Assembly (NCBI GenBank): GCA_018970725.1
Contig: JAGWVU010000020.1
Span: 24,769-88,768, forward strand
Source: Verrucomicrobiota bacterium
GTDB taxonomy: Bacteria > Verrucomicrobiota > Verrucomicrobiia > Verrucomicrobiales > DEV007
DNA: 64,000 nucleotides
Reading direction: 5' to 3'
Shown here in pieces: positions 35,598-44,880 of this stretch. The translations under genes and the position numbers were made by a program. The notes under the pieces were generated by a model. It did not search any database. It had not been told where the DNA came from and worked only from the letters and a program-made list of their open reading frames with translations. Numbering within the stretch: the first letter of the stretch is position 1; every line of letters begins with the position of its first letter.

Positions 35598-37154
35598 GTG
35601 GAATCCCTTCTCGCCTCCCCGCGATCCATCCTCCCCCGCCCGGCCGGGCCGGGGCCCCGACCGCCTGAAATCCCCGTGCTGCCCGAGCGAATTCCGCTGG
35701 TGGCCGGGCTCTGGATTGAACCGGGGTCGGACCCGGGTCACGCCGCGCATCTCGAGCCGGTCGCCACGCTTCTGGAGCATTTGCAACGCGAGTTCCCGGC
35801 CACCCCATGGCGGCTCCTCGTTCCGCCGAGAATCGCCGAGGCCAACTGGCTCCGGCAACTGGCCGGCAAAGCTGGTTGCCCGGTCAGCCTCACCACCGAG
35901 ATCGATCCCGAGGCGCCCCCGGTGGAAACCTTGGTCCGGCACAGCCACGCCGTCCTTTGCCTGGCCCCCGGACCGGGCCACCACGAAGATATCGTGCACC
36001 TCCTCAAGTGGAAACGGGAGGGAAAGCTCCGGGACTCGGAACCGGTCTTCGGCGGTCCGGTGGAATTTTGGGATCTGTCCCGCGGAAGCCGGGCGCGGCG
36101 CCAGCGCTTGGAGCCCACCTTGGCCCGGAAGGAGTTCGCCCGGTTCTCCCGAAACGTGCGCGCCTTCAACCTGCGGGCCCGCCATTTGGCCCCGCGGCTT
36201 GAAGAAGCGGTGGCGCAACGCAAGGAGGAACTCCAGCCGGAAAACGCGCGGCTCCCCCTGACCCGGGGGCAGGAGGCCGCGCTGGAACGGCACGCGCTGA
36301 ACGCAGCCATCGCCTCCCGATTCCTTCCCATGGCCCGCGCGGCACAGATCGCCTGGTCGTTGGGCGCACCGCTCTGCGCGGTCCTGCTGGTGGCCGCCGC
36401 CCAAACCGGCGGGGAATGGCACCGGATGCTTCTGGGGGCAGGGCTCGGCCTGCTCGCGCTGACGGCGCTGGCGCGGTTTCTCGACCGCCGCTGGCTCCAT
36501 CTGGCCCATCACCACGCGGCCCTCGGTGAAGCGATGCAGCTGCATCTGGTGCGGGGAATCGCCGGTCTCCCCGGGCTCCGCGCCGGGGAAGTTCCTCACC
36601 CGCCCGGAGCGGCTCCATGGTTCCGGATTGCCCTGGATCATTGGCTTGCGGGTCTGGCGCAGACCGAGCCGCAAGCGAAGTGCGTTCCGGAACGCCACCG
36701 GCACCTTGGCCAAACCTGGCTGCGCGCGGAGGGCGGGCGCTTCCAACTCCACGCCGCCGAAGCCCGGCAGACCGCCCGGTGCCTCCGCAAGTTCACCTTG
36801 GCAGGCTGGACCGTCACCGCAGTCACCGCGACCGGACTGCTGGCCGCCGCCGTGCGTGGCGAGAGCGGACCGCCCGGATGGATTCTGGCGGCGGTCACGG
36901 GGCTGGGGTTCGGGATCGCGAGCCTTTCCGGGCAGCGGGCGGCGCTTCTCCGTTTGGAAAGCCAGCAGGCGGAACGGGACGCCCGCGCCATGAACGAGGC
37001 GTCGGAACGACTCCTGGGAGCCGACCATGCGGCCGACACCGCCGTTTCCGCGCGCTTCATCCAATCCCTCACGACGGAAGCCTTGACCGCCCGAGCGGAA
37101 CGGAGCCACCATGAACTGAACCGCGGATTCAGTCCTCCTCCCGAGTTCCGTTGA
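35598..37154 (+). CDS. SLOG-like cytosolic domain with four-helix membrane region (candidate nucleotide-sensing effector)
   Basis: About 518 residues from the GTG at 35598; a TTG at 35508 is an alternative, and no ATG precedes the conserved part. Residues about 35-140 (ATPWRLLVPPRIAEANWLRQLAG, VETLVRHSHAVLCLAPG, DIVHLLKWKREGKL) follow the pattern of SLOG/TIR-like nucleotide-processing domains, although the GVTGHR start motif is not present. Two helices follow at about 247-271 and 277-295. Then come a conserved-looking helical part (AALGEAMQLHLVRGIAG, WFRIALDHW) and two more helices at about 400-420 and 425-446. Related SLOG plus 2TM proteins are linked to anti-phage or stress signalling. The N-terminal homology is distant and the role is inference. 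Confidence 0.45.
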   Translation: MESLLASPRSILPRPAGPGPRPPEIPVLPERIPLVAGLWIEPGSDPGHAAHLEPVATLLEHLQREFPATPWRLLVPPRIAEANWLRQLAGKAGCPVSLTTEIDPEAPPVETLVRHSHAVLCLAPGPGHHEDIVHLLKWKREGKLRDSEPVFGGPVEFWDLSRGSRARRQRLEPTLARKEFARFSRNVRAFNLRARHLAPRLEEAVAQRKEELQPENARLPLTRGQEAALERHALNAAIASRFLPMARAAQIAWSLGAPLCAVLLVAAAQTGGEWHRMLLGAGLGLLALTALARFLDRRWLHLAHHHAALGEAMQLHLVRGIAGLPGLRAGEVPHPPGAAPWFRIALDHWLAGLAQTEPQAKCVPERHRHLGQTWLRAEGGRFQLHAAEARQTARCLRKFTLAGWTVTAVTATGLLAAAVRGESGPPGWILAAVTGLGFGIASLSGQRAALLRLESQQAERDARAMNEASERLLGADHAADTAVSARFIQSLTTEALTARAERSHHELNRGFSPPPEFR

Positions 37155-37186
37155 CGGCCCTGCCACGTGGCGGGAGAATCCGGATC

Positions 37187-37987
37187 ATGAAACTAGGATT
37201 CATCGGTGCCGGAAAGATGGGAAGCGCGCTGTTGGGCGGCGCGTTGCACACCGCCTTCTGCCGCCCGGAAGAAGTGTTTGTCCACGATGTCCACGCCCCC
37301 TCCGTGGAGGCGGCCCTGACCCGCTGGCCCGGGATTCGAGGGGCCGCGTCGAACGGGGAGATCTTCGCCGCGTGCGATCTCGTCCTGCTCTGCGTCAAGC
37401 CCCAGGAGGTGCGGACCACCCTCGAAGCGGCGGCCCCGGGAGCGGAGAACCGCCTCCTCGTGTCCATCGCGGCGGGCATCGCGCTGGAGCAACTGGAAAC
37501 CTGGTCGGCAAACCGGCACCGGGTGGTGCGGGTGATGCCGAACACCCCCGCCCTGGTGGGTGAAGGCGCCGGAGCCTTCGCGCTCGGTTCCCGGGCCACG
37601 GAAGCCGATGCGCAAACGGTGACCGCGCTGTTCGGAGGGATCGGCATGATCGCCCGGGTGAAAGAGGGCCAGCTGGATGCCGTGACCGGGCTGAGCGGCA
37701 GTGGTCCCGCCTACGTCTACACCGTGATCGAGGCCTTGGCGGACGGCGGGGTCCGCGAGGGACTTCCTCGCGCTCTGGCCCTGCAACTGGCGGCCCGGAC
37801 AGTGGCCGGAGCGGCCGCCATGGTCCTGCAAACCGGACAACACCCCGCCTCCCTGCGCGACGAGGTCGCCAGCCCGGGCGGAACGACCATCGCCGGCTTG
37901 GCCAAACTTGAGGAAAAAGGCCTGCGCTCCGCGCTGATCGAAGCCGTCCATGCGGCAACCCAACGATCCAAGGAATTGAGCGCGTAG
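37187..37987 (+). CDS. proC: Pyrroline-5-carboxylate reductase
   Basis: Reduces pyrroline-5-carboxylate with NAD(P)H, the last step of proline synthesis. It has 266 residues. The dinucleotide-binding motif GFIGAGKMGSALLGG starts the protein, VVRVMPNTPALVGEG follows in the middle, and the C-terminal P5CR signature (SGSGPAYVYTVIEALADGG and VASPGGTTIAGL) is intact. A ribosome-binding GGGAGA lies about 10 bases before the ATG, which supports this start over a GTG 12 codons upstream. Confidence 0.95.
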   Translation: MKLGFIGAGKMGSALLGGALHTAFCRPEEVFVHDVHAPSVEAALTRWPGIRGAASNGEIFAACDLVLLCVKPQEVRTTLEAAAPGAENRLLVSIAAGIALEQLETWSANRHRVVRVMPNTPALVGEGAGAFALGSRATEADAQTVTALFGGIGMIARVKEGQLDAVTGLSGSGPAYVYTVIEALADGGVREGLPRALALQLAARTVAGAAAMVLQTGQHPASLRDEVASPGGTTIAGLAKLEEKGLRSALIEAVHAATQRSKELSA

Positions 37988-38042
37988 AATCCGTTCGATT
38001 TTCCAGCACTTGCGGTTACTCTTCGCCACTTTACGCTCTCCC

Positions 38043-39461
38043 ATGACGCCCGACTCGATTCGCCAAGCTTACCGTGATGCTGGTCAGGACCAGGTCTTCG
38101 CTTTTTTCGATGACCTCACGCCCGCTTCCCGGGAAAAACTGCTGCGTCAGGCGGCCGCCATCGATCTGACGGAAATCGATCACTTGGTCAAGACGTTGGT
38201 CCGCGGCGGCAACGCTTCCCCCATCGACGTCACGGCCATCGAGCCCGCGCACTACATTCCCCTGCCGCGGTCCGGGGGAGACCCAGCCCGTTGGGCGGCC
38301 GCCAAGGCTGCCGGTGAAGAAGCGCTCCGGGCCGGCCGGGTGGCCGCGTTCACCGTCGCCGGCGGGCAAGGGACCCGCCTCGGGTTCGACGGCCCGAAAG
38401 GCACCTTTCCGGTGACGCCGATCACGGGGAAAACGCTGTTCCAGGTGTTCGCCGAAAAAATCCTCGCCGCCTCCCGCCGTCATGCCCGCCCGATCCCCTG
38501 GTTCATCATGACCTCGGACATCAATCACGAAGCGACGGTCTCGTTCTTCGAAGCGCACCGCTTCTTCGGCATCGAGCCCGGGCTGATCCAGTTCTTCTCC
38601 CAAGGCCTCATGCCGGCCGTGGACTTCGACGGGAAAATCCTGCTGGCCGCGCCCGACGAAATCGCCCTCAGCCCCGATGGCCATGGCGGCTCGCTCCGCG
38701 CCTTGGTCCGCAACGGTTGCACCGGGAAAATGGCTTCGATGGGCATCGATATCGTCAGCTACTTCCAAGTGGACAACCCGCTCGTCCACTGCATCGATCC
38801 CGCGTTCATCGGTTTCCACCTTCTGGCCGACTCGGAGCTGACCAGCAAAACCTGCCTCAAGGCCTACGCCGCGGAGAAGGTGGGCGTCTTCGTGGAACGG
38901 GATGGGAGAGCCGAGGTCCTCGAATACAGCGACCTCCCCGCCGACCTCGCTGAGGCGACGGATGCCGACGGCCGTCTTCGTTTCCGCGCGGGCAGCATTG
39001 CCATCCACATCTTTTCCCGCGGGCTCGTGGAACGAATGGGCGCGGCGCTGGACCCCGCGCTCCGCCTGCCCTTCCACCTCGCCAAAAAGAAGGTGCCTAC
39101 GGTCGATGCCGCAGGCCAGCCGATCGAACCCTCCGAGCCGAACGGCATCAAATTCGAAATGTTCGTGTTCGATGCCCTTCCGTTTGCCAAGGAGCCGGTG
39201 ATCGTGGAAACCGCGCGCGAAGACGAATTCAGCCCGGTGAAAAATGCCGGGGGGAATGATTCCCCGGCAACCTGTCGCGCAGACCAATTGCGGCAGTGGA
39301 CCCGTTGGTGCGCGGCCGCCGGCCAAACGATTGCGGCGGATCCGACCGGTCTCCCCGAATTTTCCTTTGAGGTCAGCCCGCTGTTCGCGGATTCGCCCGA
39401 AGCCTTTCAGGCCAGAGGAGCGCAAGCCGTTGTCCACGAGGGGGTTTGCCTGGAGGGATAG
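38043..39461 (+). CDS. UDP-N-acetylglucosamine/UTP-hexose pyrophosphorylase, eukaryotic type
   Basis: 472 residues, close to the length of eukaryotic UAP1. The nucleotide-binding motif GGQGTRLGFDGPKGTFPV lies near residue 106. The segments WFIMTSDINHE, SMGIDIVSYFQVDNPLV and GIKFEMFVFDALPFA with the following EFSPVKN match the UDPGP family. It probably makes a UDP-sugar such as UDP-GlcNAc from UTP and the sugar 1-phosphate, unlike the bacterial bifunctional GlmU. Such forms are known from PVC bacteria. The exact sugar is not decided by sequence alone. Confidence 0.8.
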   Translation: MTPDSIRQAYRDAGQDQVFAFFDDLTPASREKLLRQAAAIDLTEIDHLVKTLVRGGNASPIDVTAIEPAHYIPLPRSGGDPARWAAAKAAGEEALRAGRVAAFTVAGGQGTRLGFDGPKGTFPVTPITGKTLFQVFAEKILAASRRHARPIPWFIMTSDINHEATVSFFEAHRFFGIEPGLIQFFSQGLMPAVDFDGKILLAAPDEIALSPDGHGGSLRALVRNGCTGKMASMGIDIVSYFQVDNPLVHCIDPAFIGFHLLADSELTSKTCLKAYAAEKVGVFVERDGRAEVLEYSDLPADLAEATDADGRLRFRAGSIAIHIFSRGLVERMGAALDPALRLPFHLAKKKVPTVDAAGQPIEPSEPNGIKFEMFVFDALPFAKEPVIVETAREDEFSPVKNAGGNDSPATCRADQLRQWTRWCAAAGQTIAADPTGLPEFSFEVSPLFADSPEAFQARGAQAVVHEGVCLEG

Positions 39462-39481
39462 TTCCAACCCGCCCAGTTTCC

Positions 39482-39682
39482 ATGACCGCGATCAGTTTGA
39501 CCGTTTCGCCGCGCCAACACCACCTGATTCAATCGATTGCCGCCGACCTTGGGTTTCCGCAGCCCTCAGACCTGCTCCAAGCCCTGGCCACGGATCTCTG
39601 CAACGCCGAGGAGGACGCGGAGGGCCCCCTCGCAGAGGCCCTCGCCGCCTGGCTTCAATACCGGTTGGAATACGCCGCCTGA
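39482..39682 (+). CDS. Small hypothetical protein
   Basis: 66 residues (MTAISLTVSPRQHHLIQS...). The first ATG at 39482 is more credible than the one 12 codons earlier, which lies across the end of the upstream gene. The protein is acidic and probably helical (LLQALATDLCNAEEDAEG), with no domain recognised. It lies 20 bases after the pyrophosphorylase gene, in the same direction, and convergent with clpC. Confidence 0.45.
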   Translation: MTAISLTVSPRQHHLIQSIAADLGFPQPSDLLQALATDLCNAEEDAEGPLAEALAAWLQYRLEYAA

Positions 39683-39699
39683 ATCGTCACCCGGCCGGA

Positions 39700-42186
39700 T
39701 CACTCAGCCGATTTGGCCGGTGATTTCCGGGTCGTCGACTTTGGGAGAAACTTCAGCTCCTTCTCCTCCTTCTTCCGCGTCACGGCCACTTGGTCGCCTT
39801 CCTTGACGTCCCCACGGAGCAGCTTCTCCGCCAGCGGATCTTCGATGTAACGCTCCACGGCGCGGCGCATCGGGCGGGCCCCGAAGGTGGTGTCCGATCC
39901 TTCCTCGATGAGGAAGTCCAGAGCCATCTTGTCGAGCTTGATGGAAATGTTTCTGGCTTCGAGACGCTTGGACACCTTGTCGACCTCCAGATTGACGATG
40001 GTGAGAAGTTCTTCCTTCCCAAGGGCGCGGAAGACGACAACCTGATCCAGGCGGTTGATGAACTCGGGCTTGAAGGCTTTTTTGGTCTCTTCAAGGATCC
40101 GCTCCTTCATCCCGGAATATTCCATGACATCTTTTCCGACGGCCCCGAAGCCGACGGACTTTTGTTTTTCCACGAGGTTGGCCCCCACGTTGGATGTCAG
40201 GATGATGATGGTGTTCCGGAAGTCGATGCGGCGACCGAAGCTGTCCGTGATCTGGCCTTCCTCGAGAATCTGGAGGAGGAGGTTCATCACATCCGGGTGC
40301 GCCTTCTCGATTTCGTCGAAAAGAACCACGGAATACGGCTTGCGACGGACCGCCTCGGAGAGTTGCCCGCCTTCCTCGTAACCCACGTATCCCGGAGGGG
40401 AACCGATGAGACGGCTGGAGGTGAACTTCTCCATGTATTCGGACATGTCGATCTGGATCAAGGCATCCTGATCACCGAACATAAACTCGGCCAGATTCTT
40501 GGCGAGGAACGTCTTCCCGACCCCGGTGGGACCGAGGAAGATGAAGGAACCGATGGGGCGCCGGGGGTCCTTGAGATCGGCCCGGGAGCGGATCAAGGCC
40601 TTGCTGATGGCGGAAACGGCCTCGTCCTGTCCGATGACGCGCTTCTTGAGTTCCTCTTCCATCGTCAGGAGTTTGGCGGCCTCCGCCTGCTCCATCCGTT
40701 GCAGGGGAACTCCGGTCCAGCGGGCGACCACGGCCATGATCTCGTCTTCATCGACGGTCACCTTCTTCTCCTCGTTGCTGCCGCGCCAAGCCTCGATCTG
40801 GCGGTCCAGCTCCAGTTTCTTCGACTTCTCCTGGTCGCGCAGAGCGGCGGCCTTTTCGAAGTCCTGCTCCTGGATGGCCGCCTCCTTGGAGATGACGATC
40901 TGATCGATCGCCGCCTCAAGGGTCTTGAATTCAGGAGGACGGGTCATCGCCCCGATCCGGGCCTTGGCACCGGCCTCGTCCATCACATCGATGGCCTTGT
41001 CAGGAAGGAAACGATCCGTGAGATAACGGGCGGAGAGCCGAACGGAGGACTCGATCGCCTTGTCGGTGTATTCCGCCTTGTGGTGGGCCTCGTATTTGCC
41101 GCGCAAGCCCTTGAGGATCTTGATGGCGTCGTCCACCGAAGGCTCTTCGACTTTGACGCTCTGGAACCGGCGGGCCAGAGCGGCATCCTTCTCGATGTAT
41201 TTGCGGTATTCGGTCAGGGTGGTGGCCCCGATGCACTGCAATTCCCCGCGGCTCAGTGAGGGCTTGATGATGTTGGAGGCGTCCATCGCCCCCTCCGCGG
41301 AACCGGCTCCGACGATGGTGTGCAGTTCATCGATGAACAGAATCACGTTGCGGGTGCGCCGGATCTCGTCCATCACCGCCTTGATGCGTTCCTCGAACTG
41401 GCCGCGGTATTTGGTGCCCGCCACCATGAGCGCCAGGTCCAGGGTGATGACCTTTTTGCCGCGCAAAATCTCCGGCACGTTGCCGGAAACGATCTCCTGG
41501 GCCAAGCCCTCGGCGATGGCGGTTTTGCCCACCCCGGCCTCGCCGATCAAAACCGGGTTGTTCTTGGTCCGGCGGCACAGGATCTGGATGACCCGCTCGA
41601 TTTCCGAGGCGCGGCCGATCACCGGATCCAACTCACCGTCCTGAGCCAGTTCGGTGAGGTCCCGCCCGAAGGCGCGGAGAGCCGGGGTTTTGGAATCTTT
41701 CTTGTTGCTGCTTTCCTCGATGTCGGATTCGTCCACGTCATCAGGGGTGTAATTTGGATCCAGTTCCTTGAGAATTTCGTTCCGGGTGCGCTCGATATCG
41801 ACGTCCAAGGTGCGCAACACCCTCGCGGCCACTCCCTCGCCCTCGCGAAGCAAGCCGAGGAGGAGGTGTTCCGTGCCCACGTAGGAGTGGTTGAGCGCCT
41901 TGGCTTCTTTGCCGGCCAATCCCAACACCTTTTTGACGCGCGGAGTGTAAGGGATATTCCCCACCATTTTCTGATCCCCGCCGGAACCGACCTGTTTCTC
42001 GACCTCCATCCGGACCGTCTCCAGGTTCAGATCCATCTTCTGGAGGACGTTGACGGCGACCCCTTGCCCCAACTTGATCAAGCCGAGAAGCAGGTGCTCT
42101 GTGCCCACGTAGTTGTGATTGAACCGGTCCGCTTCCTTGCGGGCAAGGGCCAGAACCTGTTGCGCTCTAGGGGTGAAGTTGTTCAT
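39700..42186 (-). CDS. clpC: ATP-dependent Clp protease ATP-binding subunit ClpC
   Basis: An AAA+ unfoldase of 828 residues that feeds proteins into ClpP. Two Clp_N repeats (about 1-150, each with the [11 protein letters not shown] motif) bind adaptors or pArg-tagged substrates. The first ATPase domain has Walker [16 protein letters not shown]; a UVR-type middle segment follows near residues 430-465. The second ATPase domain has Walker [16 protein letters not shown] and Walker [15 protein letters not shown]. It follows mcsB by 30 bases in a mcsA-mcsB-clpC cluster, as in Gram-positive bacteria. Confidence 0.95.
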   Translation of the reverse strand: MNNFTPRAQQVLALARKEADRFNHNYVGTEHLLLGLIKLGQGVAVNVLQKMDLNLETVRMEVEKQVGSGGDQKMVGNIPYTPRVKKVLGLAGKEAKALNHSYVGTEHLLLGLLREGEGVAARVLRTLDVDIERTRNEILKELDPNYTPDDVDESDIEESSNKKDSKTPALRAFGRDLTELAQDGELDPVIGRASEIERVIQILCRRTKNNPVLIGEAGVGKTAIAEGLAQEIVSGNVPEILRGKKVITLDLALMVAGTKYRGQFEERIKAVMDEIRRTRNVILFIDELHTIVGAGSAEGAMDASNIIKPSLSRGELQCIGATTLTEYRKYIEKDAALARRFQSVKVEEPSVDDAIKILKGLRGKYEAHHKAEYTDKAIESSVRLSARYLTDRFLPDKAIDVMDEAGAKARIGAMTRPPEFKTLEAAIDQIVISKEAAIQEQDFEKAAALRDQEKSKKLELDRQIEAWRGSNEEKKVTVDEDEIMAVVARWTGVPLQRMEQAEAAKLLTMEEELKKRVIGQDEAVSAISKALIRSRADLKDPRRPIGSFIFLGPTGVGKTFLAKNLAEFMFGDQDALIQIDMSEYMEKFTSSRLIGSPPGYVGYEEGGQLSEAVRRKPYSVVLFDEIEKAHPDVMNLLLQILEEGQITDSFGRRIDFRNTIIILTSNVGANLVEKQKSVGFGAVGKDVMEYSGMKERILEETKKAFKPEFINRLDQVVVFRALGKEELLTIVNLEVDKVSKRLEARNISIKLDKMALDFLIEEGSDTTFGARPMRRAVERYIEDPLAEKLLRGDVKEGDQVAVTRKKEEKELKFLPKSTTRKSPAKSAE

Positions 42187-42216
42187 ACGTAGGGAATCAG
42201 TGGGCTGTGGGTGGGT

Positions 42217-43317
42217 TCAGTTGCAGGCACCCCCGGGATCCTCACCCGAACCAATACCGGGGGGTGGAACGTTTTTCAACCGGCGCCGCAGGATTTCCGC
42301 TCGCTGGCGGTCCCGCTCGTCCCCATCCATCCTCCGGCTGATCAAGGTTTGCAGGTGCGCCGGCTGGATCTCCATCATCAAGGTATCGGTCAAATTCCGC
42401 GCCTCGCCCGGGAAATAGCCGAGGTCGATTCCCAGCCGGAGCATCGAAAGCAGGTTCAACGCCTCCTTGCTCCCCAGCACCCTAGCATGGTTCAGGATCG
42501 CCCAGGCCCGGCAGATCTGGTCGTCGAGCACATGCGGCTTCTGGCTCACCAAACGCTGCCGCGCGTTCTTCTCCTGTTCGACCACATGGAGAATGACCTT
42601 TTCCAACCGCGCGATGATGTCCTGCTCGCTTTCCCCGAGGGTGGATTGGTTCGACATCTGGAAGAGGTTGGCGAAGGCTTCGGATCCCTCCCCGTAGAGG
42701 CCCCGGACCGCCAGCCCGATCTTGTTCACCGCCCGGACCACCTCGTTCATCTGGTCGCCCAAAACCAATCCCGGCAAATGGAGCATCGCGGAGGCGCGCA
42801 TCCCGGTGCCAAGGTTGGTCGGACACGCGGTGAGGTAGCCCCATTCGGCATTGAACGCATAGTTTACGGATTTCTCCACGCCGGAATCGACGCCATCGAT
42901 GACCGCCCAAGCCTCATGCAACTGCAATCCGGGAAGAATCGCCTGCATCCGCAAATGATCCTCCTCGTTGATCATGATGCTGATGGTTTGCCGGGGGTTC
43001 ATGATGGCCGCGCTGCCGGCACTTTTGGCGGCGTGTTCCCGGCTGATGAGGTGCCGTTCCACCAACAATTGCTTGCGGAGCGCGTCCAGATCCTTCAACT
43101 CCCGGGAGAAGGCTCCCGCCATTTCCGGAAGCGCCTCAATCACCGGCCGGAGCCCCTGCAACACCGCCGCCCGGTCATTCTTGCGAGTCCAACCCGGAAA
43201 GGCCAGCCCCTCGACGTTCCGCGCCAGACGCACGCGGCTGGTGACCACGATGTCCCCGTGCGGTCCGGACTGGACCATCCATTCCGCGGGATTCCGGTGC
43301 AATGAGGGAAAATCCAT
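42217..43317 (-). CDS. mcsB: Protein arginine kinase McsB
   Basis: 366 residues from the ATG that aligns with known McsB starts (MDFPSLHRNPAEWM...); an ATG at 43383 would add 22 residues and lies 3 bases after mcsA. McsB phosphorylates arginine residues, marking proteins for ClpC-ClpP. The phosphagen-kinase motifs are present: DIVVTSRVRLARN, INEEDHLRMQ, and the active-site CPTNLGTGMRASAMLHLP. Its position between mcsA and clpC supports the assignment. Confidence 0.92.
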   Translation of the reverse strand: MDFPSLHRNPAEWMVQSGPHGDIVVTSRVRLARNVEGLAFPGWTRKNDRAAVLQGLRPVIEALPEMAGAFSRELKDLDALRKQLLVERHLISREHAAKSAGSAAIMNPRQTISIMINEEDHLRMQAILPGLQLHEAWAVIDGVDSGVEKSVNYAFNAEWGYLTACPTNLGTGMRASAMLHLPGLVLGDQMNEVVRAVNKIGLAVRGLYGEGSEAFANLFQMSNQSTLGESEQDIIARLEKVILHVVEQEKNARQRLVSQKPHVLDDQICRAWAILNHARVLGSKEALNLLSMLRLGIDLGYFPGEARNLTDTLMMEIQPAHLQTLISRRMDGDERDRQRAEILRRRLKNVPPPGIGSGEDPGGACN

Positions 43318-43386
43318 TCGATTGTCTGGTTGGACGATGTTTCCGGGGAAATGATTGAACCGTCTCGACCGGGTCTCCCCCATTCC

Positions 43387-43887
43387 TCAGGGTTCACTGT
43401 CGAGCATGCGGCATTCCAAGCGCCGGAGTTCATCCCGCAACTTGGCCGCCTCCTCGTAATTCTCCGCCTCCACGGAAGCGGACAACCGCTTCCGCAGCGT
43501 GTCGATCTGCCCGGAGTAATCGGTCCGGGAAGTGGGGGGAGGCGGTGCCTCGCCCGGCCGTTTGCCGAGGTGACGCGTGCCCGTGTGCATGGCTTTGAGC
43601 AGCGACTCCAACCCTCCGTGAAACACCTCGTAACACTCGCTGCAACCGAGCCGGCCCGATTTCTTGAAATCCGCGTTGGTGAAACCGCAGTTCGCGCAAT
43701 ACAGCCCGTTGACCCTGCTCTGCGCCCCAACCCCCCGGAGCAACTCGGCCAGATTGAAGCCGGTCGTATCCGTGACCCCGTTCTTGTCGGCACAGTGCTG
43801 ACAAAGATTGATCTTCTGGAGTTCTCCTTCGACCACTTGGGTCAGGAAAACCGTGGGGGTGGTTTTGTGGCAGACATCGCACTGCAT
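43387..43887 (-). CDS. mcsA: McsA, activator of McsB
   Basis: 166 residues. The first part has paired metal-binding motifs CDVC, CQHC, CANC and CSEC, which are expected to bind zinc; the C-terminus is a UVR motif (SVEAENYEEAAKLRDELRR). McsA binds and activates McsB. I use the ATG at MQCDVCHKTT, 19 codons inside the longest frame, because conserved sequence starts there. The mcsB start follows closely. No ctsR regulator gene lies upstream, unlike in Bacillus. Confidence 0.9.
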   Translation of the reverse strand: MQCDVCHKTTPTVFLTQVVEGELQKINLCQHCADKNGVTDTTGFNLAELLRGVGAQSRVNGLYCANCGFTNADFKKSGRLGCSECYEVFHGGLESLLKAMHTGTRHLGKRPGEAPPPPTSRTDYSGQIDTLRKRLSASVEAENYEEAAKLRDELRRLECRMLDSEP

Positions 43888-43940
43888 GATTCGCGCCGAT
43901 CGGATCCCTCTCCTCCAGCCGGAGATTAAAGGGTTACGGT

Positions 43941-44819
43941 TCAAGTGTAAATAGGGGTGCCGGTATTTCTGACCAGATCACGGAAACTCTCAATGAACCG
44001 CAAGGTCAACCGGCCCGGCTTGCCATCGCCAATCGCGCGGCGGTCATAGGTCGCCACGGGCACGACCTCGGCCGCAGTCCCCGTGAGGAAACACTCGTCC
44101 GCGGTGTAGAGGTCGTAGCGCGTCAGCTCCTCTTCCACGATGGGCACTCCCAGCGTCGGGGCGAGGTCAAAGATGACCCGGCGGGTGATTCCATTCAACG
44201 CACCGGCGGAAACCGGGGGCGTCACCACGGTGCCATCGCGCACGATGAACAGGTTGTCCCCGGTGCACTCGGCCACGAAGCCCTGTTCGTTGAGCATGAC
44301 GCCTTCCTCGGCGTTGGCGTTGATGGCCTCGATCTTGGCCATCACGTTGTTGAGGTAGTTCAAGGACTTCACCGCCGGACTGAGCGCCGCCGGGGCCGGG
44401 CGCCGGGTGCTGCAGGTGACGAGGTTCAAGCCCTGCTCATACTTTTCCTGGGGGTAGAGCTTGATGGTGGAGGCGATGATGATGATCGAGGCGCGCTTGC
44501 AGAGGTAGGGATTCAACCCCAGCTCCCCCGCCCCGCGGGTCACCACCAACCGGACGTAGCCATCCCTCAGGCCATTCGCCCGGATCGTCTCCATCATGGC
44601 TTCCGTGACTTCCGCCGGGCTGCACGGGATTTCCAGCGCGATGGCCCGCGCCGAGGCGAAAAGGCGCTTGATGTGCTGCTCACAACGGAACACGCGCCCC
44701 TCGTAAAACCGGATGCCTTCAAACACACCGTCCCCGTAGAGAAGCCCGTGATCGAAGACCGAGATCTTCGCGTCCTTCTCGTCCAGCAACTGCCCGTCAA
44801 TATGTACTTTGAGTCCCAT
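43941..44819 (-). CDS. ilvE: Branched-chain-amino-acid aminotransferase
   Basis: 292 residues, a class IV PLP enzyme that swaps amino groups between glutamate and branched-chain 2-oxo acids. The fold signature SVFDHGLLYGDGVFEGIRFY and the PLP-lysine region AVKSLNYLNNVMAKIEA are intact, and VAECTGDNLFIVRDG and CFLTGTAAEVVPV are typical. A Shine-Dalgarno-like AGAGGAA lies just before the ATG. The other class IV members (D-amino acid transaminase, ADC lyase) fit less well. Confidence 0.88.
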   Translation of the reverse strand: MGLKVHIDGQLLDEKDAKISVFDHGLLYGDGVFEGIRFYEGRVFRCEQHIKRLFASARAIALEIPCSPAEVTEAMMETIRANGLRDGYVRLVVTRGAGELGLNPYLCKRASIIIIASTIKLYPQEKYEQGLNLVTCSTRRPAPAALSPAVKSLNYLNNVMAKIEAINANAEEGVMLNEQGFVAECTGDNLFIVRDGTVVTPPVSAGALNGITRRVIFDLAPTLGVPIVEEELTRYDLYTADECFLTGTAAEVVPVATYDRRAIGDGKPGRLTLRFIESFRDLVRNTGTPIYT

Positions 44820-44880
44820 GTTCCTCTGCCAGCAAAAGGCTGAATTGTTCGATTCCCGGTCAACCGCTACCACATCCCCG

